This document shows, in pieces, positions 23,846-34,320 of a DNA stretch of 64,000 nt (position 1 is the first letter of the stretch; the number at the start of each line of letters is the position of its first letter). A program made the position numbers and the translations under genes. Below the pieces are notes generated by a model. The model saw nothing but the letters and a program-made list of their open reading frames with translations, was not told the origin of the DNA and ran no database searches. This stretch comes from Welwitschia mirabilis (lineage: Eukaryota; Gnetophyta; Gnetopsida; Welwitschiales), in the NCBI GenBank assembly GCA_051453625.1, contig JBOZIK010000001.1, positions 225,689,582 to 225,753,581 on the forward strand. Reading direction: 5' to 3'.

Positions 23846-26800
23846 AGTGGCTACACTTGATAAATGTCATTGATGTTAAAATTATATTTATGTACTAAAT
23901 ATCTAAAGAAAATAAGATGGCAATGAAACATGTTTTGACCAGATGAGGTAGTTTTTACAGATAGAACCTAAACATCGAGATGGAAGGGGAAAAAATAAAA
24001 TAAATGATATTTTCAAGGATAATGAACTTGACAGATATTGATTGTCTGATGGAGCTAATAAATTGCTAAGCGGGACATGTTTTGTACACCAAGATGTCCA
24101 ATGAGGAAAAGGATATCAGTCTTTTCCAATGTCTAGATGTCTCCATCTTGATCTTTCCTACTTTCATGTCCTCTTCTTAAGCTACATATTGACTGTGTTT
24201 TGTTCCTTTTTCACTTAGTGTCATGTTTTGTTCCTCTTTCACTTAGTGTCATGATAGATTGAGCTGTCATATCCTTTCTGTGAAATGCCTTTTCTCCAGC
24301 TAATTTTTTGGCCTATTTGTACTATGCTAAATGCCTTTTATCCTACTTTTGTCTCTTAGTTTTTCTTCACATAGTCTCTTCTTTTTCTATATGATCGCAT
24401 CTTCTCTCCTGCATAGTTATTGAACTCCCTTCTCTATGGTGTTATCCTCTTGCAAACTAAAAGAAAAATCACTAGAAATCCATCAACAACCATTGAGAGA
24501 TTTGATTCACAGCTAGTCAGGGAATCTACTACATCTACATCAATTACCCAAAATCCTCCAAAGGGTAATCCTCCAACAAAGGTAACTTTTTGTTTGGTTA
24601 AACTTCAAAATATTTCAAAAATTGAATTGGTGTTGTGAAAGATTATTAAAAAGTCATTAAGTTATCCTGCGAAAAAGACTGTAAAGACAAGAATGATCAT
24701 CCTTTCTAGTGTAAAAAGCATGATTTTGGTGTGTTAACTAAATATTTATTTGATGCATGTATCTAATCAGATGCTTATTTTCTGCTTAGTTTCTCTATAA
24801 TTGCCCTGTCATTGGATTGATGAACTTTGCATCTACCTAGTTTCCTCTACACTATCCTTTCTTCCAAGCTTTAACTCTTCCATTTACTTTAGGCATTGTT
24901 ATCATCATGCTTGTTAATTATGTGTGATAGGGCCTCAAGAGTCATTGTTTGGAAAGATGAACTATGATTTGGTGATGAATTTGAGTCTAATATCAATGAT
25001 TTAAAACAATAATTTAATGTGAGAATACCAAAGTTTAAATATAAGTTAAACCCCACTCAATACCTCCTTGGCAATTATTTATGAACAACTTTTAGAAGTA
25101 TCTCAAATGTGGATTCAATACTATATAAATGTAATAACATGGACCATTAAACTACCATATAAATGCTTTATTTAATGCTTAATTTATAATTTGAACACTT
25201 TTTTGCTCAAGCCCAATAACAATATAATACTGAGTAAAAGTCTATTACTTATAGCTTCAATTGAGTTACATAGAGAATCTTAATGAGAAAATATTTCCAC
25301 ATAAAATTTCAAACAATCGCTAACACTCTAATACTAAATGGGATAAGACTTGATGGTGTTAAATAAAACATGAGTACAAACTATTACTGCATTCTATATC
25401 TGAACATAACTGATGAAAATTAGGACCACTATTATAAATACTTCAAAGGGTGTATTAAAGTAGGTCACAATTTCAACTCTAAATATGAGAGATGCCCAAG
25501 ATATTTATAAAAAGTACATGCATTATTATTTTTAGCTTCACAAGTTGAAAAATGAAGTTTGTATGGATGGAAAGTTGGTTAATTTTCTTAATATTAGTTA
25601 CTTAAATCTACCATAGCATGAGATTGAGAATCAGGGAATGTCACATGTTATAAGATAGGTCTCAAAAATGCTAATAGGAAAACATATCCAAAATATGATG
25701 TCACCAAAGCTATGCCAAATTCATGATGAGTATTCATATACAAAAACCATTCTATAATAAATATAGACTGAACATCACAGTTTTGACAATTAATTCTCAC
25801 ATGCTAGAAATCAAGCACCCTATAAAACATCCTCACAGAAATTGAAAGTACATTGTACATGATGATAGTAGCAATAGAAATAATTTGAAAATAAGCAGCA
25901 TATTAAGTTCTGTTTGCATGCATTTGACAAAAGTTAAACAAACTTGAGAATGTAAATAATTGTAAAAGCATTATTGTGACTTGTAAGTAACTAGGCAAGT
26001 AATGCTATTGAATATATGAAGAAGTAACATATGATATGAAGAAGTGAGTGAAACATTCATTATACAACATTTCATAATGGTTTTTAAGTGCTTCTGAATG
26101 TTGAGATTTCCATATAGCCTTTCCTCATATAAGGAGCTTCTGATCTGATCTCAGAATAGTGTAGTAATGATAGTGGATAGTCTGTTAAAAAGATTTAAGA
26201 ACTTCTTAGTTGTAGGTCACATAATAAAGAATCTTTGTCAAGCTTAGATATGGAAGAAGAGTCTAAGGCAAGGCTCAGAAAGCTATTAGTATGCTCTATA
26301 GCCTTTCCTGCCATTGCCATCTTCGCATTTCCATCATTGTATTAGTAGAAGTTAGAGTAGTAGTAATGCTACTCCCTTTGTTAAAATAGGCTGATCTGCT
26401 TAGAGTCATTATATTGGTAAAGGGAGAAGCGGCCACAAAGTGAGAAGGATCCCAATATAAAGAGGAAAATGCAGGTGAAGTAGAAATCATTTGAGGATGA
26501 GAATCCTGATGATGCTGCACAAGCAAAGACTATGGCAGTAGCCTTAATGGCTTGCATTTGCCACAATTGCTACTACTCTGAACCAGGAAACCAAGAGGAC
26601 ATGGGCCATTCATTTAAAATAGTAATGTTTCTGTTGTGCTGGCTTAACCAGTCCCTAAAATTAGTAGGTTATTTAAGGGTTATACTGCATTACTTTAAAA
26701 GATTCAATTAAATATCTACACTTAATGCTCAATGCTTAGATAAATGAGAATAGTGTTTATTATTTATATACAAAAATATGGAGAATTAAAGCATTCATAA

Positions 26801-27065
26801 GAACAATTTCAAATTTCAGACGAACAAATCTAGACAACTCAATGATATCCTTTTGCATAACTTACACTGACTTTGCAAAATTATCATTGTAAAGTAATGC
26901 CTAAAATTTAGTTTCTGTTACTCTATTTCTACTCAAAAGTAGTTACAACTTAGAAATAGATATTATACATTACACAGGACCTGCTAAGAGCATCTGATTA
27001 GTATCTGTTAAAGCCATTAAAATGTCTATGTGAAGAATGCATTATAACATTTTGTACTCTTAAAG
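23846..27065. other. No gene recognised (capture element interior)
   Basis: Mostly AT-rich filler. One exon-like stretch (24418-24585) is listed separately. The minus-strand ORFs at 26296-26566 match no family I know. Confidence 0.4.
24418..24585 (+). other. Exon-like open stretch of unknown origin
   Basis: An open frame reads TKRKITRNPSTTIERFDSQL, then RESTTSTSITQNPPKGNPPT, and is followed by a plausible donor (aaaggtaact at about 24580). It is Ser/Thr/Pro/Lys-rich and looks like a disordered protein segment. It sits between recognised captured pieces on the same strand, so it may be another captured exon. I cannot name the source gene. Confidence 0.3.
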
Positions 27066-27263
27066 GTGTGCTTTCTACTAGGAATTCTTGGATCGGATGT
27101 AACTGGAGGCTTGACAAAGTAGATGGCAATGGAAAAAGGCCTAATGGACATTGAGGATATTGAAAACATGAAACTTGCAGAGGACCTTACAAAGACCAAT
27201 CATGAAATGTATGTTGTGAGTAGCACAGGGTTAGCTCCTAAGATAGCACATTTTCAAACAAAG
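27066..27263 (+). pseudogene. Class I alpha-1,2-mannosidase (GH47, MNS1/2-like) exon
   Basis: A 66-codon exon-sized block bounded by an acceptor-like aaag at 27065 and a donor gtaaaac at 27264. It reads VCFLLGILGSDVTGGLTK, one stop, then MAMEKGLMDIEDIENMKLAE, DLTKTNHEMYVVSSTGLAPK and IAHFQTK. This matches plant Golgi mannosyl-oligosaccharide 1,2-alpha-mannosidases, which trim Man9 N-glycans. The family has VCF.PG.LALG...G.T and TGLAPEIAYF at this place, so the E of the APEIAYF motif is K here. Only this one exon is present in a protein of more than 500 residues. A single stop and open splice sites make it one of the better preserved captured pieces. Confidence 0.88.
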
Positions 27264-27447
27264 GTAAAACACATTATGGAATAAATTAAGGGTTTAGTTT
27301 CATGTAATGTGTAAGATTCATGTAAAATGCTTTCTTGTATTAAATCAATTTAGATTTATTTTCTAAATATGTAATGTAATGTGGTGAGATTCATTTAAAA
27401 TGCCTCAATCTGATTCCATGTAATCAAAAAACCATATTGGAAAAGCT

Positions 27448-27941
27448 TGCTTTTCTAGCCCCCCAGTAGTATGTGGTGTAGTGATGCAGATAATAAAGTT
27501 AGCTTTTCTAATAAAAGAGGGAGATAAAGGCTTTATAAAATTTACCAATAATTTTTCATTAGATGAGAGTTTACATCATTTTTATTGAATTTATACTAAC
27601 TTGCTTATGCTATAACCCAAATGGCATAAAGCATCCAAGATAGGGTCCTATAGCATGCATCCTTTATAGATGATGTGCTATTATTGTTATGTTATGTTGT
27701 TATGTTATGTTGTTAACAATGTTGAAAATGATGAGTTTAAGTAACTAAAGGGATTATGAACTAATACAAATTAAGTGCATTAGAACTCTTAAGAAAAATG
27801 CTTAAAGATAAGATAAAATCATGAGATTTAGAATTCATTTACAATAACATTTTAAGATAAAAGCATAAGTAAAAAACAAGTTTTGGAAAGATGTAACAAC
27901 ATCCCATTATAGTAGTGTATGATATTTACTTCTTATATTAT
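27448..27941 (+). repeat. Direct repeat copy 1 (about 490 bp)
   Basis: Begins tgcttttctagcc and runs to the gap edge in ttacttcttatatta. It aligns with 30235-30714 over nearly its full length and contains an extra gttatgttatgtt microsatellite expansion near 27690. The two copies flank the dioxygenase pseudogene. The right border is lost in the gap. Confidence 0.85.
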
Positions 27942-28041
27942 NNNNNNNNNNNNNNNNNNNNNNNNNNNNNNNNNNNNNNNNNNNNNNNNNNNNNNNNNNN
28001 NNNNNNNNNNNNNNNNNNNNNNNNNNNNNNNNNNNNNNNNN
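27942..28041. other. Assembly gap (exactly 100 N)
   Basis: A standard placeholder gap of unknown true size, at the right end of direct repeat copy 1. Confidence 0.99.
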
Positions 28042-28653
28042 CATAGTTTTTAAAATTATAATTTTAAAGTGGACTACTTCAAGACCTAATTGAATTAGAA
28101 ATTCAATAAAAAGTCTAAATTAATTGTCTAAAAAGTATTTTTAACTTTTAAGAATATGCAACTCTCTTAGGAACTATCAAAAAATTCATGACATGGGATA
28201 AGCATTTTCTTAATTATAACTATTTTTTGTAGTATTCATAGTAGGGGAACAATGCTTGAGTCACCATGTCTGGACCAAGTTATAAATGAAAGAGATCATT
28301 TATGCCAAGTTGTACACCTTGGCAACTCCTACCTTAGGCTAACAACATGTTCTTCCTAGATAATATAAACTAGTTAATATCTAAAATAGTACATTAGACA
28401 TATGATATGTTAATTATAGGTTCATCTTCTTAATAAACTTTATTTAGGCTTCTAAAGTAGATCACAATGATTTATCCATTAGCAAAGAAATAGTAATGCA
28501 TATCTGAAGTGGATCACAATGATTCATGCATATAATTAGTGCTCTCTGTCTTTTGTTTTTGGTAAATGGGGATTCTTTTAGGTTTTGGTCTTTTCTTGAG
28601 TTTTTTTCCTCCAAGCTATCTGATTTTTGTACAAAACCCAATGTCTTTTTCAG

Positions 28654-29660
28654 GTGATAAATCATGGAATTCTACTATCTCTACTCAAGAAAATGAAAGT
28701 AGTTGCAAAGCAATTCTTCCATATTTTGTTGAAAGAAAAGCTTAAGCATGCAGATCAAGAACTAGCTAGATATGGATAAACTTTTGTTATTTTAGAAAAT
28801 TAAACCCTAGACTGGTCTGACATGTAGTACTTCATGGTTATGCTCGAAGAGAAGAAAGATCTTAAGCTTTGGTCAGCATCCCTTCTGAAATTTAGGTATG
28901 CAATTAACCCCTTAAAAATTTTTAAATGATTTCTCTCCATTTTGTTTAAAGCTTAGAGTTGAAGAAACAGTTTGTATTTATAGAGGAATCATAGATCACT
29001 ATTCTTGAGAAATATAGAAAATAATAAATTACCTTATGAAAGTTCTTATAGACAATTTACGCTTAGAATTTAAAAGGCCTTTGATTAATTTGGAGGAGGA
29101 TTAAAAGATAAATTTTAGAATTAATTACTATCTACCATATCTGATGTCAAATCTAACACTGGGTGTTAGTCCTTATATGAATAGAACTTTGATTATAGTG
29201 CTTCCTCAAGATAAATAAACCGTTAGACTCCAAATCTATGATGAAGACACAGAGTGGATTCTAATGAAGCCAATTCTAGGCACTTTGGTTATCAATATTG
29301 GTAATACTTTAGAGGTATTAGTCTTCAAGTTTCATCCAATTATATAGAGCTGTAATGAAGAATTTGCAAAGGAGATTTATTCCTTTTATTCTTGATTGCA
29401 TGATTGCAAAATATAACATAGGTGATGAGAAATGGAAGATACATAAGTGTTAAGCATCAAGTTATAACTAATAAGGATTATTACATGTTATCGATTGACA
29501 TGTTTTACCATTTGGGATGCAAGGAATGACTAGGCCTCTTCCAGAAGCTGTGGACAAATAACATCCTCCATAGTACAAAACCTTCAAAATAAGTGATTTA
29601 ATAAAAGGATATTTCTCTAATAGTTACAAGGGAAGAAACATTTTGCAGAGATAGGGTAGA
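28654..29660 (+). pseudogene. 2-oxoglutarate/Fe(II) dioxygenase (SRG1-like) pseudogene
   Basis: Exon 1 (28654-28892, after a cag acceptor): VINHGILLSLLKKMKVVAKQ, EKLKHADQEL, LDWSDM. This is the DIOX_N domain. Exon 2 (about 29113-29330): INYYLPYLM, LTLGVSPYMNRTLIIVLPQD, WILMKPILGTLVINIGNTLE. This is the 2OG-FeII_Oxy domain. Exon 3 (about 29420-29660): NGRYISVKHQVITNKD, then after a frame change RPLPEAVDK and FKISDLIKGYFSNSYKGRN. Enzymes of this group hydroxylate or oxidise small molecules such as flavonoids and alkaloids. The iron-binding HxD of the family's SPHSD motif has become PYMNR, so the active site is destroyed. Stops and frameshifts add to this. The order is complete from the middle of DIOX_N to near the C-terminus, the longest captured gene portion here. 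Confidence 0.9.
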
Positions 29661-30234
29661 AGGAAATTTTAGTTATAGAAGCATGTGAAAAACTAATATG
29701 TAAAGTGACGATTTGATGAGAAGAGACATGATCAACATAATAAGCACTAAAGGAATCATCATCACTAACTTATTATGCAATTTTTTTTCTATATGTGTAG
29801 TGCTCCATTAAAATCTTATTCTCCTCTTCTGAAAGGGCCTATATTGCTTTGCTCATTTTAACTACTCATTGTCTCCTCTATAATCAAAGATAAGAAACTT
29901 TAAAATTGGAAATGACACTAAAGAACACAGTTTTTGGTCCTGCATCCTTATTCTCTAATCAAATTTATGCACACAATCAATTCTTTCTATCTTCCATTTT
30001 TGTTTAAGAATCCTAGCACCATTGTTTTAGTCATAGACATATGTTGATTTTATTCTAAAATAAATATGTGATATAAATATATTTAATTATAATGAGTGTT
30101 CTCTATCCTTGTTTTCTTTTAATACTTTGTAATCATACTAAATTAGATAGGTATGAATATGTGGAAATTAAATAAGTGTAAAGTAGAATACATGGATGAA
30201 AATTAGCTTCTATTATCTTTTTCCTGCTTTTCTA

Positions 30235-30714
30235 GCCTCCTAATAGTATGTGGTGCAGCTATGCAGATAGTAAAGTCAGCTTTCCCAACAATAGAGGTAG
30301 AGAAAGGCTTTAGAAAATCTACCAATAATTTTTCATTGGATGTGAGTTTAGATTATTTTTAATGACTTTATATTAACTTACTTGTGCTATAACTCAAATG
30401 GTATCAATAATCTAAGATAGAATCCTATAGAATTCATTCTTTCTAGATGATGTGCTATTGATGTTATGTTATGTTGTTAACAATTTTGAAAATGATAAGT
30501 TTAAGTAACTATAGGGTTTATGAACTAATACAGATTAAGCGCACTAGAACTTTTGAGAAGAAATGTTTAAAGCCAAGATAAAATCATGGTATTTAGAATT
30601 CATTTACAATAACATTTTAAGATAAAAGCATAAGTGAAAAATAAGTTTTAGATAGATGTAACAATGTCCCATTATAGTAGTGTATGATATTTACTTCTTA
30701 TATTTTTGAGATTG
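30235..30714 (+). repeat. Direct repeat copy 2 (about 480 bp)
   Basis: Second copy of the 27448-27941 block, starting tgcttttctagcc and ending ttacttcttatatt. Substitutions are scattered throughout, so the duplication is old. Confidence 0.85.
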
Positions 30715-32532
30715 TTTTTTGATTTAATGCTTTCTTGTTTTCACTTTTCCACATAAAAACATCAAATGCTGTTAAAATACATAACATTCACTGCCTCAGG
30801 AATGTACTCCACAAAATGAAATGATGATCTAAAATTCAAAACATTGTTTGTGTTTGATTTTGGTTTACGTTTCAGTAAGATATGCACATAGTTAACTTGT
30901 AGCATAACATAAAAATTCTAGAATGTTAACTAAATTTTCAGACAGAAAAGGATGACAAACATATAATTCTAAGCCTTGAGTGTTACGAGTGATGGATTGC
31001 CAAATGCAACTTTAGTCTAAATAACCAGTGCAACACTACTTAAGGAATGGTATTATGATGTTATTGAATGACTTTTCATGCAATCGCGGATCCTTGTTAT
31101 ACTATGTTTAGCTTTATGGAATTCATTGATAGAAAAGAATTTTCTAGAATGTTTAGATGTAAAGCTCTCATAGGGGTTGCTCTCAAACATGTATTTTGTG
31201 GAAACAATTTCTAATTACTTTAGTAGATTTTATTTATGATTTTTTGCGAGATGAATTTCTTGTTACTGTGCCCTTGACTTTAGTTTTCTACTAAAAGCAT
31301 TTACTCTAGACCAATGGGACATAAATTTATCCTCAAATCAAAGCAAAATGAGATCTCTCTATAGTTGGAATAATTTTTCCAGGAAATCTACCATGTAAAA
31401 TGACAAATTCATTTTGATGAGGAAGATTTTACAAATACAAGAAGAAAAGTAACATGATGTTTTAATCATCTTGAGTATGCTAGAAAGTTTCCAACAGACA
31501 AAAATATTAATAACATTTACAATATTCCTTTTATAATTTACATCAACCTTGAATATATAGCATAATTCCACTCTAGTTTTAAGGAGAAATATATTAATCA
31601 ATAAATTTAAATATATGAGTATGACTTTGTCACATGCATGACTCCACAGAGAAGAATTATAGAAAATATGTTTTTAAGACCATGTTTGATGGATTACAAG
31701 TTGAAAACTTCAACCATAAATGTCTAGTATGCAGCCTATATGGACTTCTAGTTTCTTTCAGGGGAATGTGTTGAGCATGAAACTTAGAACCTCTAGTAAA
31801 GAAGGCTGTTGTACATGTTTTTCACTTTTTTTCAAAGCTCTTGTAATGTCATTTTTTTCCAAAGCTCTTACAATGTGATAAAGTATAGGCCTCACACTGA
31901 TTGAAATATATTTTTTTTCATATCACTAATGTCTATAGCATGATGCATCCATAATGTGAACAATTCATGTGCTTCATAATTAATTCTCTTATAGTTAAGA
32001 ATCATGGGTTCATGGAAGAACATTTTATATTTTTATAATATAGATTATGCCAATTATTTAAACTTGAAGGGTAATAAATGTCTAATTATTTTTTTAAAGT
32101 CTTGACTAACATTTATCTTGGATTGTAATTAATAAATATAACCATTGGAAACCACAGTTTGAAAGAGGCTAAGTTTGCTTAACTTAGGGATGAACCTTTT
32201 ATTCTATCCATTCAGTACAACTAAATGTGGTATTTTGTTGGAGAAAGATTTCTTGTTCTAAAACATCTCACACCTATTCATTTGTTCTAAATATCAAACT
32301 TTGTTTTCATTGACTTTGGAGCTTGCAAACCCAATGTTTTCAGACACCATCCGATACCTTGTTTTGTCCATGTCTCTCAAATAATTTTTAGTAGACTATT
32401 TTAAATCTTCATTATTATGAATTATAGAGAATATTTTATATCTATATGAAGTTTTATTTATCTTTTTAAGATGTTAAAGGTATGTTTCAAGTAGTTGTCT
32501 TTATATTTTCTTATAATTAACATGCTTATTAG
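30715..32532. other. No gene recognised (capture element interior)
   Basis: AT-rich, with only chance ORFs such as 31359-31601 on the minus strand. A short open stretch near 31070-31200 (FMEFIDRKEFSRMFRCKALI) could be decayed coding sequence but matches nothing I can name. Confidence 0.4.
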
Positions 32533-32698
32533 GAATCTGTAAGAAATGTTTAAGATTGATGCTACTAATTATATGATTTCAATTTGTGGGAGTACTACAT
32601 TAAGGGAGCTTTCCTCTCTAAGAAAGAGTGGAAGTGTGTTTTGCTTATCCCAAGATGAGAGGTTCATGATTAAAACATTGCAGAGATCTAAAGCACAG
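32533..32698 (+). pseudogene. Phosphatidylinositol-4-phosphate 5-kinase (PIP5K) exon fragment
   Basis: An exon-sized block with an acceptor ag at 32531-32532 and a gt at 32699. It reads NL-stop-EMFKIDATNYMISICGS, TTLRELSSLRKSGSVFCLSQ, then DERFMIKTLQRSKAQ. In plant PIP5Ks this is the start of the kinase core: the NLR.MF.ID...Y..S.CG block, then LRELSSPGKSGS.F with the glycine-rich nucleotide loop, and D.R.MIKT with the ATP-binding Lys. The loop P is L and the first G is R (SPGKSGS to SLRKSGS), while the Lys of MIKT is kept. The family makes PI(4,5)P2 at the plasma membrane. Only this exon is recognisable; one stop. Confidence 0.88.
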
Positions 32699-33794
32699 GT
32701 TTAAATCTAATTTCATATCTCTTAAATTCATTCATATTAATGTGCTTCTTTTGTTTGTCTATGTATGATGCTTGTAGCATTGTAGTCTCATATTTATTCT
32801 TTAGTATTATATTAGTATTACAGATTCAAAGACATGTTATCCTTCCCTTTTTTCCTAGTTAGCTTCAATTATCTTTATATTTTGTACCATAATTTTTTTG
32901 GTTAAATGATAGATTTTTTAAATTAATCTAGTTGTACTTAACTCATGTATTAGTGTCACATTCTGATATCACTTGATTTTCTTGACCATTAGAGTGAGAT
33001 CCTTAATAATTAAAATGTGTATAATGGCTAGAGTCGTAGGTAATTGTTCTCTAAAGAAGCCTTTCTCTTTTAGTCGTGTTGTGGGGATAGGTTTGCTTCC
33101 TAATATTCTTCACCACTTCTTTACTCTAATGCATTTCGTTACTGATCTATTCTTCTATCAAAGAAGTGCTTGTGATTGTACTAATAACCTTGTTTTTAAC
33201 CCAATCTTAGTACTATTATTTAACATAGTTTTGCCATGCTAAGATTTAAGAAATTTTTTTTACTAATACTAGGTGATTGAGCTAATAATCTCACTTTTAA
33301 CTTAAGATCAGTACTATTATTTAACATACCTTTGCAATGCTAAGCTTCAAGAACTTTTCTTGCTAACATTAGATCCTCTTCTTATAAGAGGAAGATGTAT
33401 TTTTGTCAGTGCTCTCTTTTCATTTGTTGCCATTGGTGGAGCTTCTTCACTTCACGGTGCCATTTGAGGTTGCTTTTGCTTGGCATAATTTCTACTATAG
33501 ACCTTGAATTGGTGTCAGAGCATTTCCACAATGACATGTGGATGGATTAGGAGTAAAGTTCTTGTACAAGGGCTTGATTTATTCCATAGAACTTCTTTTC
33601 ACAAGAAGCATGTATTAGCCATTTAGACTTACAAATGCTTGAAGCAGTTTCATGAGGATGATGAGTGATGTACTAAAAGAATTTCTTTTCCAAATTATCT
33701 TGTTTTGAAATTTTGAAATACGAGTATGTTTAAAATTAAAGTTTGACTTCTTATTTTAATTTTTTTCCCATGAGAAAAGGTTTTACAATATTTA
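32699..33794. other. No gene recognised; contains a 101-bp tandem duplication
   Basis: An 89-codon ORF (32973-33242, +) has no recognisable family and partly overlaps the tandem duplication. Near 33510 tggtgtcagagc resembles a tRNA-iMet PBS, but no LTR is visible on its left. Confidence 0.4.
33181..33373 (+). repeat. 101-bp tandem duplication
   Basis: ctaataacc at 33181 and ctaataatc at 33282 start two diverged copies sharing gtactattatttaacata and tgctaag landmarks. Confidence 0.75.
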
Positions 33795-34110
33795 TTTTTA
33801 AAACTCCTTGAAAGTCTTTTAAGGCATTTATGTGTCAAAATTCCTTAAAAGCATTTTGAAGTGTCTATTTGATGAAAATGCCTCAANNNNNNNNNNNNNT
33901 TTTGAGGTATTTCTCCCAAAAAACACCTCAAAAGCCTTTTAGGACGCTTTAATATAAATGCCTTTGAAACACCTTAAAAGCGTCTAGGCTCTTAAGGGAC
34001 TATTTTCTAAAGGGTTTTATGAATAAATTCCTTAAAAGCATTTAAGGCATTTTTTAAAGGCCTTTTAAGGAATTTTAAAAATGCCTTAAAAGCCTATGTT
34101 CCTTATAGTA
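33795..34110 (-). repeat. Right TIR and subterminal repeat region
   Basis: Many copies of aaatgcctta / ttaaggcattt in both orientations precede the terminal sequence aaaagcctatgttccttata followed by gta. The density is higher than at the left end. Confidence 0.7.
33887..33899. other. Assembly gap (13 N) at the centre of a palindrome
   Basis: aaaatgcctcaa on the left and ttttgaggtattt on the right are inverted copies, so the gap sits at the loop of a hairpin within the subterminal repeats. Confidence 0.95.
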
Positions 34111-34320
34111 ATAAGCTCTTGGCTTATAGTGTTAGGTAGAAAAGGGGTGGTTATAAGCTCTTGGCTTATAATGTTAGGTAGAATCTGCATCATTTTGTGT
34201 TAAGTAGATAATATTTTATCCTCTAGAATTAGGTAGAATCTTTATCATTTAGCATTTTGTGGAGGTTGTCTTGTACCATTTTATGAAGATCATAATGTAG
34301 CATTAGGTGGAATCTTCGTC
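34111..34320 (+). repeat. 42-bp tandem pair and related ttaggtagaatct repeats
   Basis: ataagctcttggcttata occurs at 34111 and 34153 (the second starts 42 bp later), each followed by gttaggtagaa. Related units (ttaggtagaatctttatcat, ttaggtggaatcttcgtcat) follow to about 34320. Confidence 0.75.

Larger units (their letters stand above)
20609..34110 (+). mobile_element. CACTA-type non-autonomous element carrying fragments of at least five host genes
   Basis: The ends are inverted repeats. Left: cgctgcaagaaatataggc then ttttaaggc. Right, reverse-complemented: tactataaggaacataggc then ttttaaggc. All differences in the first 29 bases are transitions, and both ends can be derived from a CACTRYAAG start. 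Flanking triplets are aca (20606-20608) and ata (34111-34113), compatible with a 3-bp target-site duplication with one C/T change. Both subterminal regions repeat aaggcgttt / aaatgcctt motifs, as CACTA elements do. No transposase is recognisable inside. Instead there are + strand pieces of eIF3c, topoisomerase II, alpha-mannosidase, a 2OG dioxygenase and a PIP5 kinase. Known parallels are gene-capturing CACTA elements of soybean, sorghum and rice. The two ends could belong to different family members; the TSD match is weak. Confidence 0.7.

Noticed and set aside
26296-26566. Two overlapping minus-strand ORFs (76 and 61 codons)
   Set aside because: They overlap in different frames, match no family and lie in a capture element whose recognised genes are all on the + strand.
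27448-30714. The two 490-bp direct repeats as LTRs of a retrotransposon
   Set aside because: No primer-binding site, polypurine tract or target-site duplication is visible, and the interior is a host-gene fragment. Kept as direct repeats only.
32973-33242. 89-codon + strand ORF
   Set aside because: No recognisable motif and it partly overlaps a tandem duplication; probably chance.
33509-33521. tRNA-iMet-type primer-binding site (tggtgtcagagca)
   Set aside because: No LTR could be found to its left and no partner to the right; a 12-base partial match can be chance.
20609-34110. eIF3c, TOP2, mannosidase, dioxygenase and PIP5K as functional host genes
   Set aside because: Each is partial, has stops or frameshifts, and sits among unrelated fragments between transposon ends.
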